From positions 1 through 59,466 of the forward strand of contig CAMNXF010000016.1 of the NCBI GenBank assembly GCA_946567425.1: a stretch of DNA of 59,466 nucleotides, read 5' to 3'. Of this stretch, positions 33,510 to 42,781 are shown piece by piece. Origin of the DNA: an uncultured Clostridia bacterium. Its GTDB lineage: Bacteria; Bacillota; Clostridia; Oscillospirales; Ruminococcaceae. The notes under the pieces are model-generated. The model ran no database searches, had not been told where the DNA came from, and saw only the letters and a list, made by a program, of their open reading frames with translations. A program made the translations under genes and the position numbers. The number at the start of each line of letters is the position of its first letter. Within the stretch, counting starts at the first letter, position 1.

Positions 33510-36242
33510 ATGAAAAAATTCGGTCTGACAGACAAGGAGGTTGCCGAGAGCAAGGCAAAATACGGCGACAATTCGATGACGGAGCAGGCTCACGAGAGCT
33601 TCTGGGATAAGCTGAAAGGCAACCTAGGCGACCCCATGATAAAGATACTGATCGTGGCGCTGCTTATCAATGTCGTGCTCTCGGTGCTCGGTTACACGGG
33701 CGTTATCAAGGAGGGCGCTCCCGAGTGGTTTGAGCCGCTTGGCATTTTCGTGGCAATCTGTCTTGCGACACTCGTTTCTACGTTCTCGGAGTACCGCAAC
33801 GAGAACGCGTTCCAGAAGCTCCAAGAGGAAGCTTCTCGCATTCTGGTGAAAACGTACCGCAACGGCGTTATTGCCGAGGTCGCAATAAACGACATCGTTG
33901 TCGGCGATGCTATCCTGCTTCAGTCGGGCGATAAGATTCCCGCGGACGGTATCATCATCGACGGCGACATAAAGGTTGACCAATCCGTACTAAACGGCGA
34001 AAGCCGCGAGGCGAAAAAGCGCGCGATCCCCGAGGGTTGGACGGATACCGACGAAAATACCGATTTCGACAGCGAATACAAGGTTTACCGCGGCGCGGTG
34101 GTGTGCTCGGGCAACGCGACAATGCAAGTCACAGTCGTTGGTGACAAATCCGTTTACGGCAAGATCGCAAGCGAACTTCAGACAGATGACGACCGCGAAA
34201 CTCCCTTGAAAGTGAAGCTCGGCAAGCTGGCGGACGGCATTTCCAAGTTCGGCTACATCGGCGGTATCGCGATCGCTATTGCAATGCTGGCTAAGACCAT
34301 TCTGTTCGATACGGGCTTCGATCCTATGGCGTTCCTTGCTCCGGGCGGAGTTTTCGCGTGGGCGGCGTTGCTTGAAGCAGTAATTCAAGCGGTCATGCTG
34401 GCGGTCATCATCATCGTTATGGCGGTTCCCGAGGGTCTGCCACTGATGATCGCGATAGTTTCTGCGCAGAATATGGGGAAAATGCTGAAAGACAATGTAC
34501 TTGTACGCAAGGTCGCGGGTATCGAGACCGCAGGCTCGCTGAACATTTTGTTTTCCGACAAGACGGGTACGATAACCAAGGGCAAACTCGAGGCAATCAA
34601 CTTTATCGACGGCGCGGTCAACGAGTACAAGACCTTTGACGATATCGGCGGAAAGCTCGGTGATATGCTGTCGCTTTCCATTCACAAGAATACGCTTTCA
34701 ATAATCTCGGGCGAGGGCAAGGACAGACGCGTGCTCGGCGGCAACGCAACGGAACGCGCTATCCTCGGCTACGCCATGAACACTGAGTGCAAGGCGGTCG
34801 TAAAGGCGGTCGGGAATATTCCGTTTAACTCCACAAACAAGTACTCGGCGACACAGGTCGAGGGCGAATATGACCTCTCTCTCATCAAGGGCGCGCCCGA
34901 AAAGATCTTGCAGCGCTGCTCACACTACTACGACAAGGACGGCAAAAAACAGCCGTTCAATATGAAACAGCTCAACTCGAAGATAGACGAACTCGCGAAC
35001 CGCGCTATCCGCGTTCTGGCGGTGGCGACCTCTGAGGACGAGCTCGGCGAGGAATCGCTCCCCGAAGGCAACAACTGGACGCTAGTGGGCTGTCTGGGCA
35101 TACGCGACGAGGTTCGTCCAGAATCCGTTACCGCTATCAAGGAGGTAAAGGGCGCGGGCGTTCAGGTCGTTATGATAACGGGCGACCGCAAGGAAACAGC
35201 CGTGGCTATCGCGAAAGAGGCGGGGCTTATCGACTCCGAAAGCAACCTTATGCTCACGTCCGACGAGCTTGCGAGGATGTCCGATGACGAAATCAAGGCA
35301 AAGATCAAGGATATACGTGTTATCGCGCGCGCGCTGCCGACCGACAAAAGCCGTCTGGTGCGTCTTGCACAGGAGTTGGACCTCGTCGCGGGTATGACGG
35401 GCGACGGCGTAAACGACTCCCCCGCCCTCAAGAAAGCCGACGTCGGTTTCGCAATGGGCGGCGGCACTGAGGTCGCGAAAGAAGCGTCCGATATCGTTAT
35501 CCTCGACGACAACTTCAACTCTATCGACCGCGCGATACTTTACGGACGCACGATCTTCAATTCGATACGCAAGTTTATCGTATTCCAGTTGACTATCAAC
35601 GTAGCGGCAGTTCTGGTTTCGTTCATCTGCCCGCTTATCGGCGTGGCAAATCCGCTATCTGTTATCCAGATCTTGTGGGTAAACCTCGTAATGGATACGC
35701 TCGCGGCGCTTGCGTTCGGCGGCGAACCAGCTCTCGAGCGTTTCATGAAAGAAATGCCTAAACGCCGAAACGAACCTATCATCAGCAAGTATATGATGTC
35801 GGAGATCATCGTAGGCGCGGGTTGGACATTTATCCTTTCGGTCGTAATGCTGATACTCGGCTCGTTCCCGATCGACAGTACAACGAGCTTCCTCGAACAG
35901 TGGGGGCTGCTGCGCGACGACATGGCTGCGGGCTTTGGCGAACCGCATGCAATACTCCATACGGCGTACTTCGCGTTCTTCATCTTTATCGCGGTATTCA
36001 ATGCGTTTAACGCGCGCACCGACCGCATGAACCTGTTCGACAACCTGGGCAAGAACAAGGGCTTTTTGACTGTATTCGGCATTATCGCCGTGGTTCAGAT
36101 ACTGATGACCTATCTGGGCAGAGGTATCCTCTCGGGTTGGGGACTTAATGCTGTCGAGTGGCTTGTAGTGCTTATTCCGGCTATTTCGATAATCCCGATA
36201 GACCTTATCAGAAAAGCTATCGTAAACACAGGAAACAAATAA
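33510..36242 (+). CDS. Calcium-transporting P-type ATPase (PMCA-type)
   Basis: The 910-aa membrane pump has the P2 ATPase layout. There is a cation-ATPase N-terminal domain, an actuator domain with NGESREA (about 165, TGES-like), the M4 motif VPEGLP (about 305) that binds Ca2+, and phosphorylation site DKTGT (Asp ~350). The hinge motif TGDGVNDSPALK (about 630) and six C-terminal helices follow. The M4 sequence and the KDNVLVRKVAGIETAG stretch fit calcium exporters, so it should pump Ca2+ out of the cell. It lies within the ter island, same strand, 68 bases after the kinase; ATG follows AAAGAAAGGAAACTGCAA. Confidence 0.93.
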   Translation: MKKFGLTDKEVAESKAKYGDNSMTEQAHESFWDKLKGNLGDPMIKILIVALLINVVLSVLGYTGVIKEGAPEWFEPLGIFVAICLATLVSTFSEYRNENAFQKLQEEASRILVKTYRNGVIAEVAINDIVVGDAILLQSGDKIPADGIIIDGDIKVDQSVLNGESREAKKRAIPEGWTDTDENTDFDSEYKVYRGAVVCSGNATMQVTVVGDKSVYGKIASELQTDDDRETPLKVKLGKLADGISKFGYIGGIAIAIAMLAKTILFDTGFDPMAFLAPGGVFAWAALLEAVIQAVMLAVIIIVMAVPEGLPLMIAIVSAQNMGKMLKDNVLVRKVAGIETAGSLNILFSDKTGTITKGKLEAINFIDGAVNEYKTFDDIGGKLGDMLSLSIHKNTLSIISGEGKDRRVLGGNATERAILGYAMNTECKAVVKAVGNIPFNSTNKYSATQVEGEYDLSLIKGAPEKILQRCSHYYDKDGKKQPFNMKQLNSKIDELANRAIRVLAVATSEDELGEESLPEGNNWTLVGCLGIRDEVRPESVTAIKEVKGAGVQVVMITGDRKETAVAIAKEAGLIDSESNLMLTSDELARMSDDEIKAKIKDIRVIARALPTDKSRLVRLAQELDLVAGMTGDGVNDSPALKKADVGFAMGGGTEVAKEASDIVILDDNFNSIDRAILYGRTIFNSIRKFIVFQLTINVAAVLVSFICPLIGVANPLSVIQILWVNLVMDTLAALAFGGEPALERFMKEMPKRRNEPIISKYMMSEIIVGAGWTFILSVVMLILGSFPIDSTTSFLEQWGLLRDDMAAGFGEPHAILHTAYFAFFIFIAVFNAFNARTDRMNLFDNLGKNKGFLTVFGIIAVVQILMTYLGRGILSGWGLNAVEWLVVLIPAISIIPIDLIRKAIVNTGNK

Positions 36243-36258
36243 TGTAAGCAAAGCAAGA

Positions 36259-36289
36259 CAGAGGTAAGAAATCTTACTTTCTGCCTCTG
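36259..36289 (+). other. Intercistronic stem-loop upstream of terD
   Basis: CAGAGG (36259-36264) pairs with CCTCTG (36284-36289), with an inner AGAAA / TTTCT stem. It sits between the calcium pump and terD, with no proper T-run. It may protect the downstream mRNA or attenuate read-through. Confidence 0.45.
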
Positions 36290-36322
36290 AAAATCTTGTT
36301 TCTAAATAAGGAGGAAATAATT

Positions 36323-36907
36323 ATGGCAGTAAATCTTTCTAAGGGTCAGCGCGTAAGCCTTGACAAATCGGTAACCATGGCGCGTATCGGCTTGGGCTGG
36401 GACACCAACCGCTACGACGGCGGTCAGGACTTCGACCTTGACGCGTGCGTGTTCCTGCTGGGCGCCAACGGCAAAGTCATCAGGGACGAGGACTTCGTAT
36501 TCTACAACAACCTCACCGCGAGAAACGGCGCTGTAACGCATACGGGAGACAACAGAACCGGCGAGGGCGAGGGCGACGACGAGGCTATCATCATCGACTT
36601 CTCCAAGGTTCCCGCGGAGATCGAAAAGATCGCGGTCACGGTTACGATCTTTGACGCGGAGCAGAAGCACCAGAATTTCGGTCAGGTCTCCAACTCGTAC
36701 GTGCGCGTTGTCAAAATCGACACTCCCGACGACATAGGCGGCGAGGAGGTGCTGCGTTTCGATCTTGTTGAGGAATTTTCCATTGAAACGGCGCTTGTAG
36801 TATGCGAAATTTACCGCTACAACGGCGACTGGAAGTTCAACGCTGTCGCGGCGGGCTATCAGGGCGGTCTTGAGGCTCTTTGCAGAGCTTATGGCGTCAA
36901 CGTATAA
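36323..36907 (+). CDS. terD: TerD-family calcium-binding stress protein
   Basis: The 194-aa protein matches TerD/TerE from end to end: SKGQRVSLDK at the N-terminus, the calcium-binding strand DFDLDACVFLLG (about 43-54), FYNNL, the DDEAIIIDFSKVP segment and the ending WKFNAVAAGYQGGL. TerD proteins bind Ca2+ and form cytoplasmic stress assemblies linked to tellurite, phage and oxidative stress resistance. The start ATG 36323 follows a perfect AAGGAGGAAATAATT. It lies directly downstream of a calcium pump, which suits a calcium-responsive system. Confidence 0.95.
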   Translation: MAVNLSKGQRVSLDKSVTMARIGLGWDTNRYDGGQDFDLDACVFLLGANGKVIRDEDFVFYNNLTARNGAVTHTGDNRTGEGEGDDEAIIIDFSKVPAEIEKIAVTVTIFDAEQKHQNFGQVSNSYVRVVKIDTPDDIGGEEVLRFDLVEEFSIETALVVCEIYRYNGDWKFNAVAAGYQGGLEALCRAYGVNV

Positions 36908-36940
36908 TTAAGCTGAAAAAATTTAAAGGGGGCGGGGCTT

Positions 36941-38176
36941 GTGGATATTAAGCAGATCATTGCAAACGCGTCGGCGGGAGCATCGGTTACGCTGCCGTCG
37001 GGCGAGTTTGAGGGTCCGCTGGTGATCAGCAAGCCCCTTCACCTCATCGGCAAAAACACTACGATATGGGCGAAAAAATCACCCGTTATCGAAATAAATT
37101 CAAACGGAGTAACTATCGAGAATATCCGCGCGGAGCTTACCGAGGGCAGCGTCAATGATACGGCTGTAATAGCAAACGTTCTTGCGTCTGCAAAGAATAT
37201 CGAAGTGCTCGGCGGAGTTCGCGGATTTGGCGCAGAGGACAGTTTTTTCGACGTGCCGCGCACTATCAAACTTGGCGAATTTGCCGCGGAGAGCGTGAAC
37301 ACGTTTACGCTTGCCGTGAACGTTCCCGACAAGACCGAAATAGTATGCGCAATGCGCGAAATCACTTTTTCGCCAAACGTGCTTTCAGCGGGAAGAAACG
37401 AGCTCACCGTTACCGTTTCGGGAATATCGGCGCAGACGTACCTGTATGCTGAAGCGCTGTTCAAGACGAAATTCACGCGCAGAATATACCTTACGGGCAG
37501 ACCGAAAACGGATATTCCGTGCGCGGAAAAAAAGCCGGTCTACACCGCTCCGGAACGCGATTTTACACACGCGGCGCGATTGCCCGAACCGATAAGTTCG
37601 CCTGCCGCAACAGACGTTATCTCAATGACAAGAACACCTGACACATCGCTCCCGGCGCTTGATATGAAACGCGGTCAGCGTGTTTCGCTGTCTCAATACA
37701 TAGGCAGCCGCTTTGACATTTTTTTCACGTGCGAAAAGCCGCGCGGTTTTGAGATCGACCCGTATGTGTTTCTCCTCGGGGAGGACGAGCAGTCGCTTGG
37801 CGATTCGGGACTGATTTTCTTCGGAAACGAGCGCTCCGAGAACGGAGAGGCGGTCTACGTCCCCGCAGACGGGCATATTGAGATCGATCTTGCAAAGACG
37901 GATTTCAGGGTGCGACGCATTGCGCTGGCGTACTCTATTTACGCGGGCGATACGCAGAAGAGTTTCTCGTCGGTGAGAACGCCGCGCGTGTCTATAAGAG
38001 CGGGTGGAGAGCGCGTTTCGTTCGTTATGGACGGACTTACCTCGGAGGCTACCGTCGTGGCTATGGAGTTTTATCTGTACAAGGGCGAATGGAAAATTTC
38101 AGCAGTAGGCGCGGGGTATAAGGACGGTATGGCTAAGCTGTGCAACCGTTACGGCATCGAGGTCGTGGACGAATAA
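36941..38176 (+). CDS. Beta-helix-TerD fusion protein
   Basis: The protein has 411 aa. Residues 1-105 have the spacing of a right-handed beta-helix (ASVTLPSGEFEGPLVISKP, HLIGKNTTIW, VTIENIRAEL). Residues ~110-195 look like a beta-sandwich. A Pro/Thr-rich linker leads into a TerD domain from about 245 (MKRGQRVSLSQYIG, IDPYVFLLG, WKISAVGAGYKDGM). The first calcium-binding Asp is replaced by Glu (FEID versus FDLD in the preceding TerD), so calcium binding may differ. It starts at GTG behind GGGGGCGGGGCTT, 33 bases after terD. The role of the N-terminal part is not known. Confidence 0.83.
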   Translation: MDIKQIIANASAGASVTLPSGEFEGPLVISKPLHLIGKNTTIWAKKSPVIEINSNGVTIENIRAELTEGSVNDTAVIANVLASAKNIEVLGGVRGFGAEDSFFDVPRTIKLGEFAAESVNTFTLAVNVPDKTEIVCAMREITFSPNVLSAGRNELTVTVSGISAQTYLYAEALFKTKFTRRIYLTGRPKTDIPCAEKKPVYTAPERDFTHAARLPEPISSPAATDVISMTRTPDTSLPALDMKRGQRVSLSQYIGSRFDIFFTCEKPRGFEIDPYVFLLGEDEQSLGDSGLIFFGNERSENGEAVYVPADGHIEIDLAKTDFRVRRIALAYSIYAGDTQKSFSSVRTPRVSIRAGGERVSFVMDGLTSEATVVAMEFYLYKGEWKISAVGAGYKDGMAKLCNRYGIEVVDE

Positions 38177-38200
38177 ATTCTCATCAAGGGGGAACAAGCA

Positions 38201-40372
38201 TTGGAGTTTACGAGATATGTCGGGTATGACAATGCCGACGGGTTTCGGGGATTCTTAATTGAACAGTTTGTCGCGGCTCAACAAGGCGGGCTGTTCTTTA
38301 AAGAGAAACTGCCGCTTGCAACCACCGACGAGATATCCAAGGCGGCGGAATACACCGCGTCGAGCTTTGAAAACGCGGAGGATATCAAGCGCGGACTGGA
38401 TATGTTTCTGCATAAGGCGAACATACCGTGCGACAGCGCAAAACTCGCCGAAATAATGGCGAGAGCGGTCTCGGAATGCGGCGCGAACAAAAAGAATACT
38501 TATTTTGTGGTGCTATGCTGGCTGATAAAATATCTGGGTGCGAGACCGAATACGGTATTGTATATAGGCTCGGCGACGCTTCGTGAGCTTTATTTCCTGT
38601 ATATGCTCAACTCGGCGGGCGTTAAGGTCACGGTCGTGAGCTACGGGCTGGACGCGGATTTCAACAAGTTCCCGTATAAGAATGAGATTACGGTAAAGGG
38701 CGGGCGGAATACCGCGCCCATACAGATCGACTTCGGGAAGATCGACCTCTCAAAAGAGGCGAAGCTCGCCGAAATGCGCGTCGAGGGTGAGCGCGTGAGC
38801 GGTCTGGTTAAGCGGCTTGACACGACGGCGGCAGGTATTTTCGAGGACGTTCTCAAGGACAGACGGTCGCGCGTTATAGGAAACGGCGGCGTTTTTACCG
38901 AGGACGGCGAGATACCCGTTTATTCGACGGCGCTGATAGGTTTTGATGAGGAGACTGTGTACACTAATATGCTCGTCAAATTCAAGGAGAGCTTTGCGGG
39001 AATGAAGAAGCAGCTTATCTTTATCGAGAAGCCGCTTGAAAATCCCAACGCCGACGAGGTCAAGGCGCTCGGGAGCGTTCCTCGGACAAGCACCTCGGAG
39101 ATGATCGACGCGCTCGCAATGCAGATAACGCTAAGCGGCGACGCTTCGCGGACGGCACTCGCAAGGAAAAACCTTGTGGAGCTGCTGAACGAGTTAAACA
39201 CGGGCAATCAGACGGTCGTGCTGAACTATGGCAACAAACTGATTACGTGGCTGTACCGCTGCACTCAGGCGCGGAAATACGCCGTTCGGTACGAGGATAT
39301 TCCCGTGATACTGTACTATGGCGATATTTCGCAGTCGGAGATGTATTTTCTGAACTTTATGTCGCGGTGCGGCTTTGACACGGTGTACATTTCGCCGAAC
39401 AAAAAAAATTCCGCGCTCGTTATCGACAAGAATATCGGCGGCAGAATGCAGATATTTGAGCTGCCGCAGAGCAAGGAAAGCGGAGCTTATCCCAACAAGG
39501 CAATCAAGATGAAGGTAGCGACGGTGGCGTATTCTGCCGAGCGCGATCTCGATACCATGCTGTACGGCGGCGATACGGGAATTTACAGGAACTTCCAGTT
39601 CCCGAACAGCCAGTCGGTCACGCTGAAAACCACTTTCGAGGAAATATCTATTCTGTGGAAACAGGAGGCGCGGTTCAGAACGGGCTTTACGACAGCGGGA
39701 AATCTGGTTTCTGTGCCGAATATCTTCGCCAAGATAAGCGGCGTCGAGGACGGCAATCTGGGAAATTACTGGGAGGACGTGCGGCAGAAGCTCACTCCCG
39801 ATACGTTCCTTATCGTCAAGGAAAAAAATCCCGCCGAGGTGTCCGTCGAGGACTTGTCCGTTTACCGCCAGTTTTACCGCAACGGGCAGTACGATTTCGA
39901 GAAGTTCAAGGCAAGCACGCTGAACAAATTCAGCTATCTTCCCGACAGGACACAGGACTTGCTGCTCTACAAACTTCAGGAAGTAGTTTCAAGCGGCTTC
40001 CTGAAGCTGGAGGGCGACGATCTGATGTGCAGCGTACTCAACCACGGCATGAGCCTTACCAAAAGGTTCACGCAGACGATTCAGCGTTTCGACTTTACGC
40101 GGACTATCCCGAAACTGATATACATCGACGCAGTCGAGGACACGTTCCTGCTGTGGGAGTGCATACACCTTGTACTGTGTAATCTGATAGGCTTTGACAT
40201 ACTCATATACACGCCGACGGGCTATAAAAATCTTGAGACCTACGTTTCGTCGGATGCGTTTGAAGAGCATATAATGAATCAATTTTTATATGACGTGGAG
40301 GTTCCGAAGTTCAAGATACCCTCCGAGGAAAAGAGCGGCGGTTTTTTCGGAAAGCTGTTCGGAAAACATTAA
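38201..40372 (+). CDS. YceG-like protein of ter operons
   Basis: The 723-aa cytoplasmic protein shows two similar halves: LYIGSATLRELYFLYMLNSAGVKVTVVSYG (about 135-165) and VILYYGDISQSEMYFLNFMSRCGFDTVYISP (about 365-395). Both look like alpha/beta sugar- or nucleotide-handling folds. This matches the B. subtilis YceG family, which accompanies TerD and TelA genes and has been proposed to belong to a biosynthetic module. The C-terminus ends GGFFGKLFGKH, a glycine/lysine tail. It starts 24 bases after the fusion gene. Its substrate is unknown. Confidence 0.8.
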   Translation: MEFTRYVGYDNADGFRGFLIEQFVAAQQGGLFFKEKLPLATTDEISKAAEYTASSFENAEDIKRGLDMFLHKANIPCDSAKLAEIMARAVSECGANKKNTYFVVLCWLIKYLGARPNTVLYIGSATLRELYFLYMLNSAGVKVTVVSYGLDADFNKFPYKNEITVKGGRNTAPIQIDFGKIDLSKEAKLAEMRVEGERVSGLVKRLDTTAAGIFEDVLKDRRSRVIGNGGVFTEDGEIPVYSTALIGFDEETVYTNMLVKFKESFAGMKKQLIFIEKPLENPNADEVKALGSVPRTSTSEMIDALAMQITLSGDASRTALARKNLVELLNELNTGNQTVVLNYGNKLITWLYRCTQARKYAVRYEDIPVILYYGDISQSEMYFLNFMSRCGFDTVYISPNKKNSALVIDKNIGGRMQIFELPQSKESGAYPNKAIKMKVATVAYSAERDLDTMLYGGDTGIYRNFQFPNSQSVTLKTTFEEISILWKQEARFRTGFTTAGNLVSVPNIFAKISGVEDGNLGNYWEDVRQKLTPDTFLIVKEKNPAEVSVEDLSVYRQFYRNGQYDFEKFKASTLNKFSYLPDRTQDLLLYKLQEVVSSGFLKLEGDDLMCSVLNHGMSLTKRFTQTIQRFDFTRTIPKLIYIDAVEDTFLLWECIHLVLCNLIGFDILIYTPTGYKNLETYVSSDAFEEHIMNQFLYDVEVPKFKIPSEEKSGGFFGKLFGKH

Positions 40373-40404
40373 CGGCAGCACTCGCTGCAAGAAAGGACTA
40401 AAAA

Positions 40405-41586
40405 ATGGGATTACAATTCACACCCGGCGCGGCTGCCGCTCAACAGGCAAACACCGAGATCGAGACTACGGCTGCCGCTGTTACCACAGCCGCTCCTACG
40501 ACCTCTCCCGCTATTCTCGATGCTAAGATTGAGGAAGCGAAGAACTTCAACATCGTGGTAAAGACCGACGAGATCAAACAGCAGCTCGCTACAAGCAAGG
40601 AAATAGACCAGCTCGTTTCCACTATCAACGTAAACGACAGCTCGACTATCGTTAAATTCGGCGCGGAGGCTGCCGACCAGATATCTCAGGCGTCCGATCA
40701 GGTGCTCAACTCCATGAGCATCGAGCAGATCAACGACACGGGCGTTATGCTGAAAAACCTCGCGGCTATTATGGATCAATTCGACATCAAGGAAATTCAG
40801 GACGACAAGCCCGGTCTCTTCGGCAACCTCAAAAAGAAGCTCGAAAAGATACTCAACAAGTACGACACCATGGGCAAGGAGATCGATAAAATCTACGTTC
40901 AGCTCAAGCAGTATGAGGTCGAGATTGAACAGGCGAACACCAAACTCGGCAATATGTACGAAGCAAATCTCGGCTACTATCAGCAGCTCGTGAAGTATAT
41001 CATGGCAGGCGAACAGGCTGTCAGGGAGCTTGACCAGTTTATCGAGGAATACAAGGCTAAGGTCGAGGCAAACCCTGACGACGGCACTATCCGTATGGAT
41101 CTGTCAAATTTGCAGCAAATGCGCGAAATACTTGATCAGCGCGTAATGGATCTGAAGATCGCCGAGAACGTCGCTTTACAGACCGTTCCCATGTTGAAAA
41201 CAATGGAGTATTCCAACCTCAATCTGGTGCGCAAGATAAACTCCGCGTTCATCATCACAATGCCCGTGTTCAAGCAGTCGCTCGCACAGGCTATTATGCT
41301 CAAGCGCCAGAAGATACAGGCAGATTCCCTTGCGGCGCTCGATGAAAAGACCAACGAAATGCTTATCAAGAACGCACAAAACACCGTCAACCAGTCCAAA
41401 ATGGTGGCGGCAATGGCGGCGAACTCCTCCATTAAAGTGGAGACCCTCCAGCAGACGTGGCAGACGATCGTTAACGGAATTGACGAGGTACAGGCTATTC
41501 AGGATCAGGCGCGTGAAAAGCGTAAGCAGGATGCTGTTGCTCTCGAGCAGATTAAGACCGATTACAAGAAGCGCATGAAGGCATAA
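40405..41586 (+). CDS. telA: TelA-family toxic anion resistance protein
   Basis: The 393-aa, largely helical protein has long coiled coils (about 95-170 and 285-390) and no membrane segment, matching TelA/KlaA (B. subtilis YceH). Motifs include FGAEAADQISQASDQVLNSM, KKKLEKILNKYDTMGKEIDKI and SNLNLVRKINSAFIITMPVFKQ. TelA proteins are associated with resistance to tellurite and cell-wall stress; the mechanism is not known. It is the last gene of the island and is followed by a strong terminator. Start ATG follows GAAAGGACTAAAA. Confidence 0.92.
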   Translation: MGLQFTPGAAAAQQANTEIETTAAAVTTAAPTTSPAILDAKIEEAKNFNIVVKTDEIKQQLATSKEIDQLVSTINVNDSSTIVKFGAEAADQISQASDQVLNSMSIEQINDTGVMLKNLAAIMDQFDIKEIQDDKPGLFGNLKKKLEKILNKYDTMGKEIDKIYVQLKQYEVEIEQANTKLGNMYEANLGYYQQLVKYIMAGEQAVRELDQFIEEYKAKVEANPDDGTIRMDLSNLQQMREILDQRVMDLKIAENVALQTVPMLKTMEYSNLNLVRKINSAFIITMPVFKQSLAQAIMLKRQKIQADSLAALDEKTNEMLIKNAQNTVNQSKMVAAMAANSSIKVETLQQTWQTIVNGIDEVQAIQDQAREKRKQDAVALEQIKTDYKKRMKA

Positions 41587-41617
41587 GCGCTTTAAATCGG
41601 ATACCCCAAAGTCATTC

Positions 41618-41653
41618 AAATTATGGCGTGCAAAAAAATGCACGCCATAATTT
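41618..41653. terminator. Bidirectional terminator at the end of the ter island
   Basis: AAATTATGGCGTGCA / TGCACGCCATAATTT form a perfect 15-bp stem with a 6-A loop, followed by TTTATTTTAT on the plus strand. It overlaps the stop codon of the convergent methyltransferase gene and can serve both. Confidence 0.9.
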
Positions 41654-42656
41654 ATTTTATACCTATCCTCATTCGATAACAAAAGCTAACCTTGTTTATC
41701 CCCGCGTTAGAACACTTGTATACGGCTTGCCGGAAATTCAGATAATCGTTTTCGATAAGTTCGGGAGAACGCTTTAAAATCGCCTGTAATCCGCCCTGAC
41801 TTTGCGCCAGTGACAAAAAGCGTTCCGTATCGCAATCTTCGCTGTTATCAAAAACTATCTCTCTGCAGTATTTAAAGATTCCGCTTTCGATCATATTTTT
41901 CAGATGCCTGTTTTTGTCCCACCTATGAAAAGTTTCGCGGATATCCTTATTTTCCTCCTCAATAATTCTCACCTTGTTGAACAAATTCATATAGGCTATT
42001 TCAGCGTTCACACTGCATACGGGCGGCCAGTCGCAGTCCACGGCGGCAAATATCCCGCCCTTTTTCAGTATACGGTCGACCTCCTGAAGCGTATCATGCG
42101 GATTCATCCAGTGAAACGACTGCGAGCAGAATACGACATCTGCGCTGTCATCGGGCAATCCCGTATTGTCGGAATACGCTTTCACAAAGGACGCACTGCC
42201 GCCCGATTTTGCTTTTGCGATATCCAACATTTCTCCGCTTGGTTCAATACCTATGACCTTGCCGCACCTGTTCTCCCAAGCCCGCGTTGAAAGACCCGTT
42301 CCGCACCCCATATCCACAACAATATCGGGTGTTCTCCCAAGGTAACCGGTAATTATTTCAATCGCGTGAACGGGTACTGTCGGGCGGCTGCTTTCATATA
42401 TGTCGGCAAACCCGATAAACCTTTCCGCGTTGATCTCGGCTGCCGCAACGTCCGCGTTCGGAGCAGCCGCAAGCAGTCTGTCAAGGGAAACGCTGAACAT
42501 TTTGGAGATAAGTCTCAGCGTTTCTACGTTCGGAGTGGTTTCGTTATTTTCCCAGCGCGAGACAGCCTGTCTTGTAACAAAAAGCGCCTGTGCCATTTCG
42601 TCCTGCGTCATATTTACATTCTGACGAATTTCCTTTATGATCCCGCCTATCATCAT
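41652..42656 (-). CDS. HTH-methyltransferase fusion protein
   Basis: The protein is about 334 aa. An N-terminal XRE helix-turn-helix (about 5-60: MTQDEMAQALFVTRQAVSRWENN) is fused to a class I SAM-dependent methyltransferase domain (about 85-230: VVDMGCGTGLSTRAW motif I, ADVVFCSQSFHWMN). It could be a regulator that is controlled by, or couples, methylation of a small molecule. Substrate is unknown. ATG 42656 is preferred because GAGGTGATA precedes it; a GTG at 42662 would fall inside the ribosome-binding site. Confidence 0.87.
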   Translation of the reverse strand: MMIGGIIKEIRQNVNMTQDEMAQALFVTRQAVSRWENNETTPNVETLRLISKMFSVSLDRLLAAAPNADVAAAEINAERFIGFADIYESSRPTVPVHAIEIITGYLGRTPDIVVDMGCGTGLSTRAWENRCGKVIGIEPSGEMLDIAKAKSGGSASFVKAYSDNTGLPDDSADVVFCSQSFHWMNPHDTLQEVDRILKKGGIFAAVDCDWPPVCSVNAEIAYMNLFNKVRIIEEENKDIRETFHRWDKNRHLKNMIESGIFKYCREIVFDNSEDCDTERFLSLAQSQGGLQAILKRSPELIENDYLNFRQAVYKCSNAGINKVSFCYRMRIGIK

Positions 42657-42745
42657 TATCACCTCAAGAAAATTATATCAGATAGACAAGTTTACGTCAA
42701 GCAACCGTTTGTTGCGGTACAATTCAAATACGATTAAAGCCGTCC

Positions 42746-42775
42746 TTTCACGAAATCCGCCGAGCGGCATAAAAT
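42746..42775 (+). promoter_or_regulatory. Predicted promoter of the candidate structured RNA
   Basis: TTTCAC (42746-42751), 18 bp, TAAAAT (42770-42775). The predicted start falls at about 42782, the first base of the structured region. Confidence 0.4.
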
Positions 42776-42781
42776 AAACAA

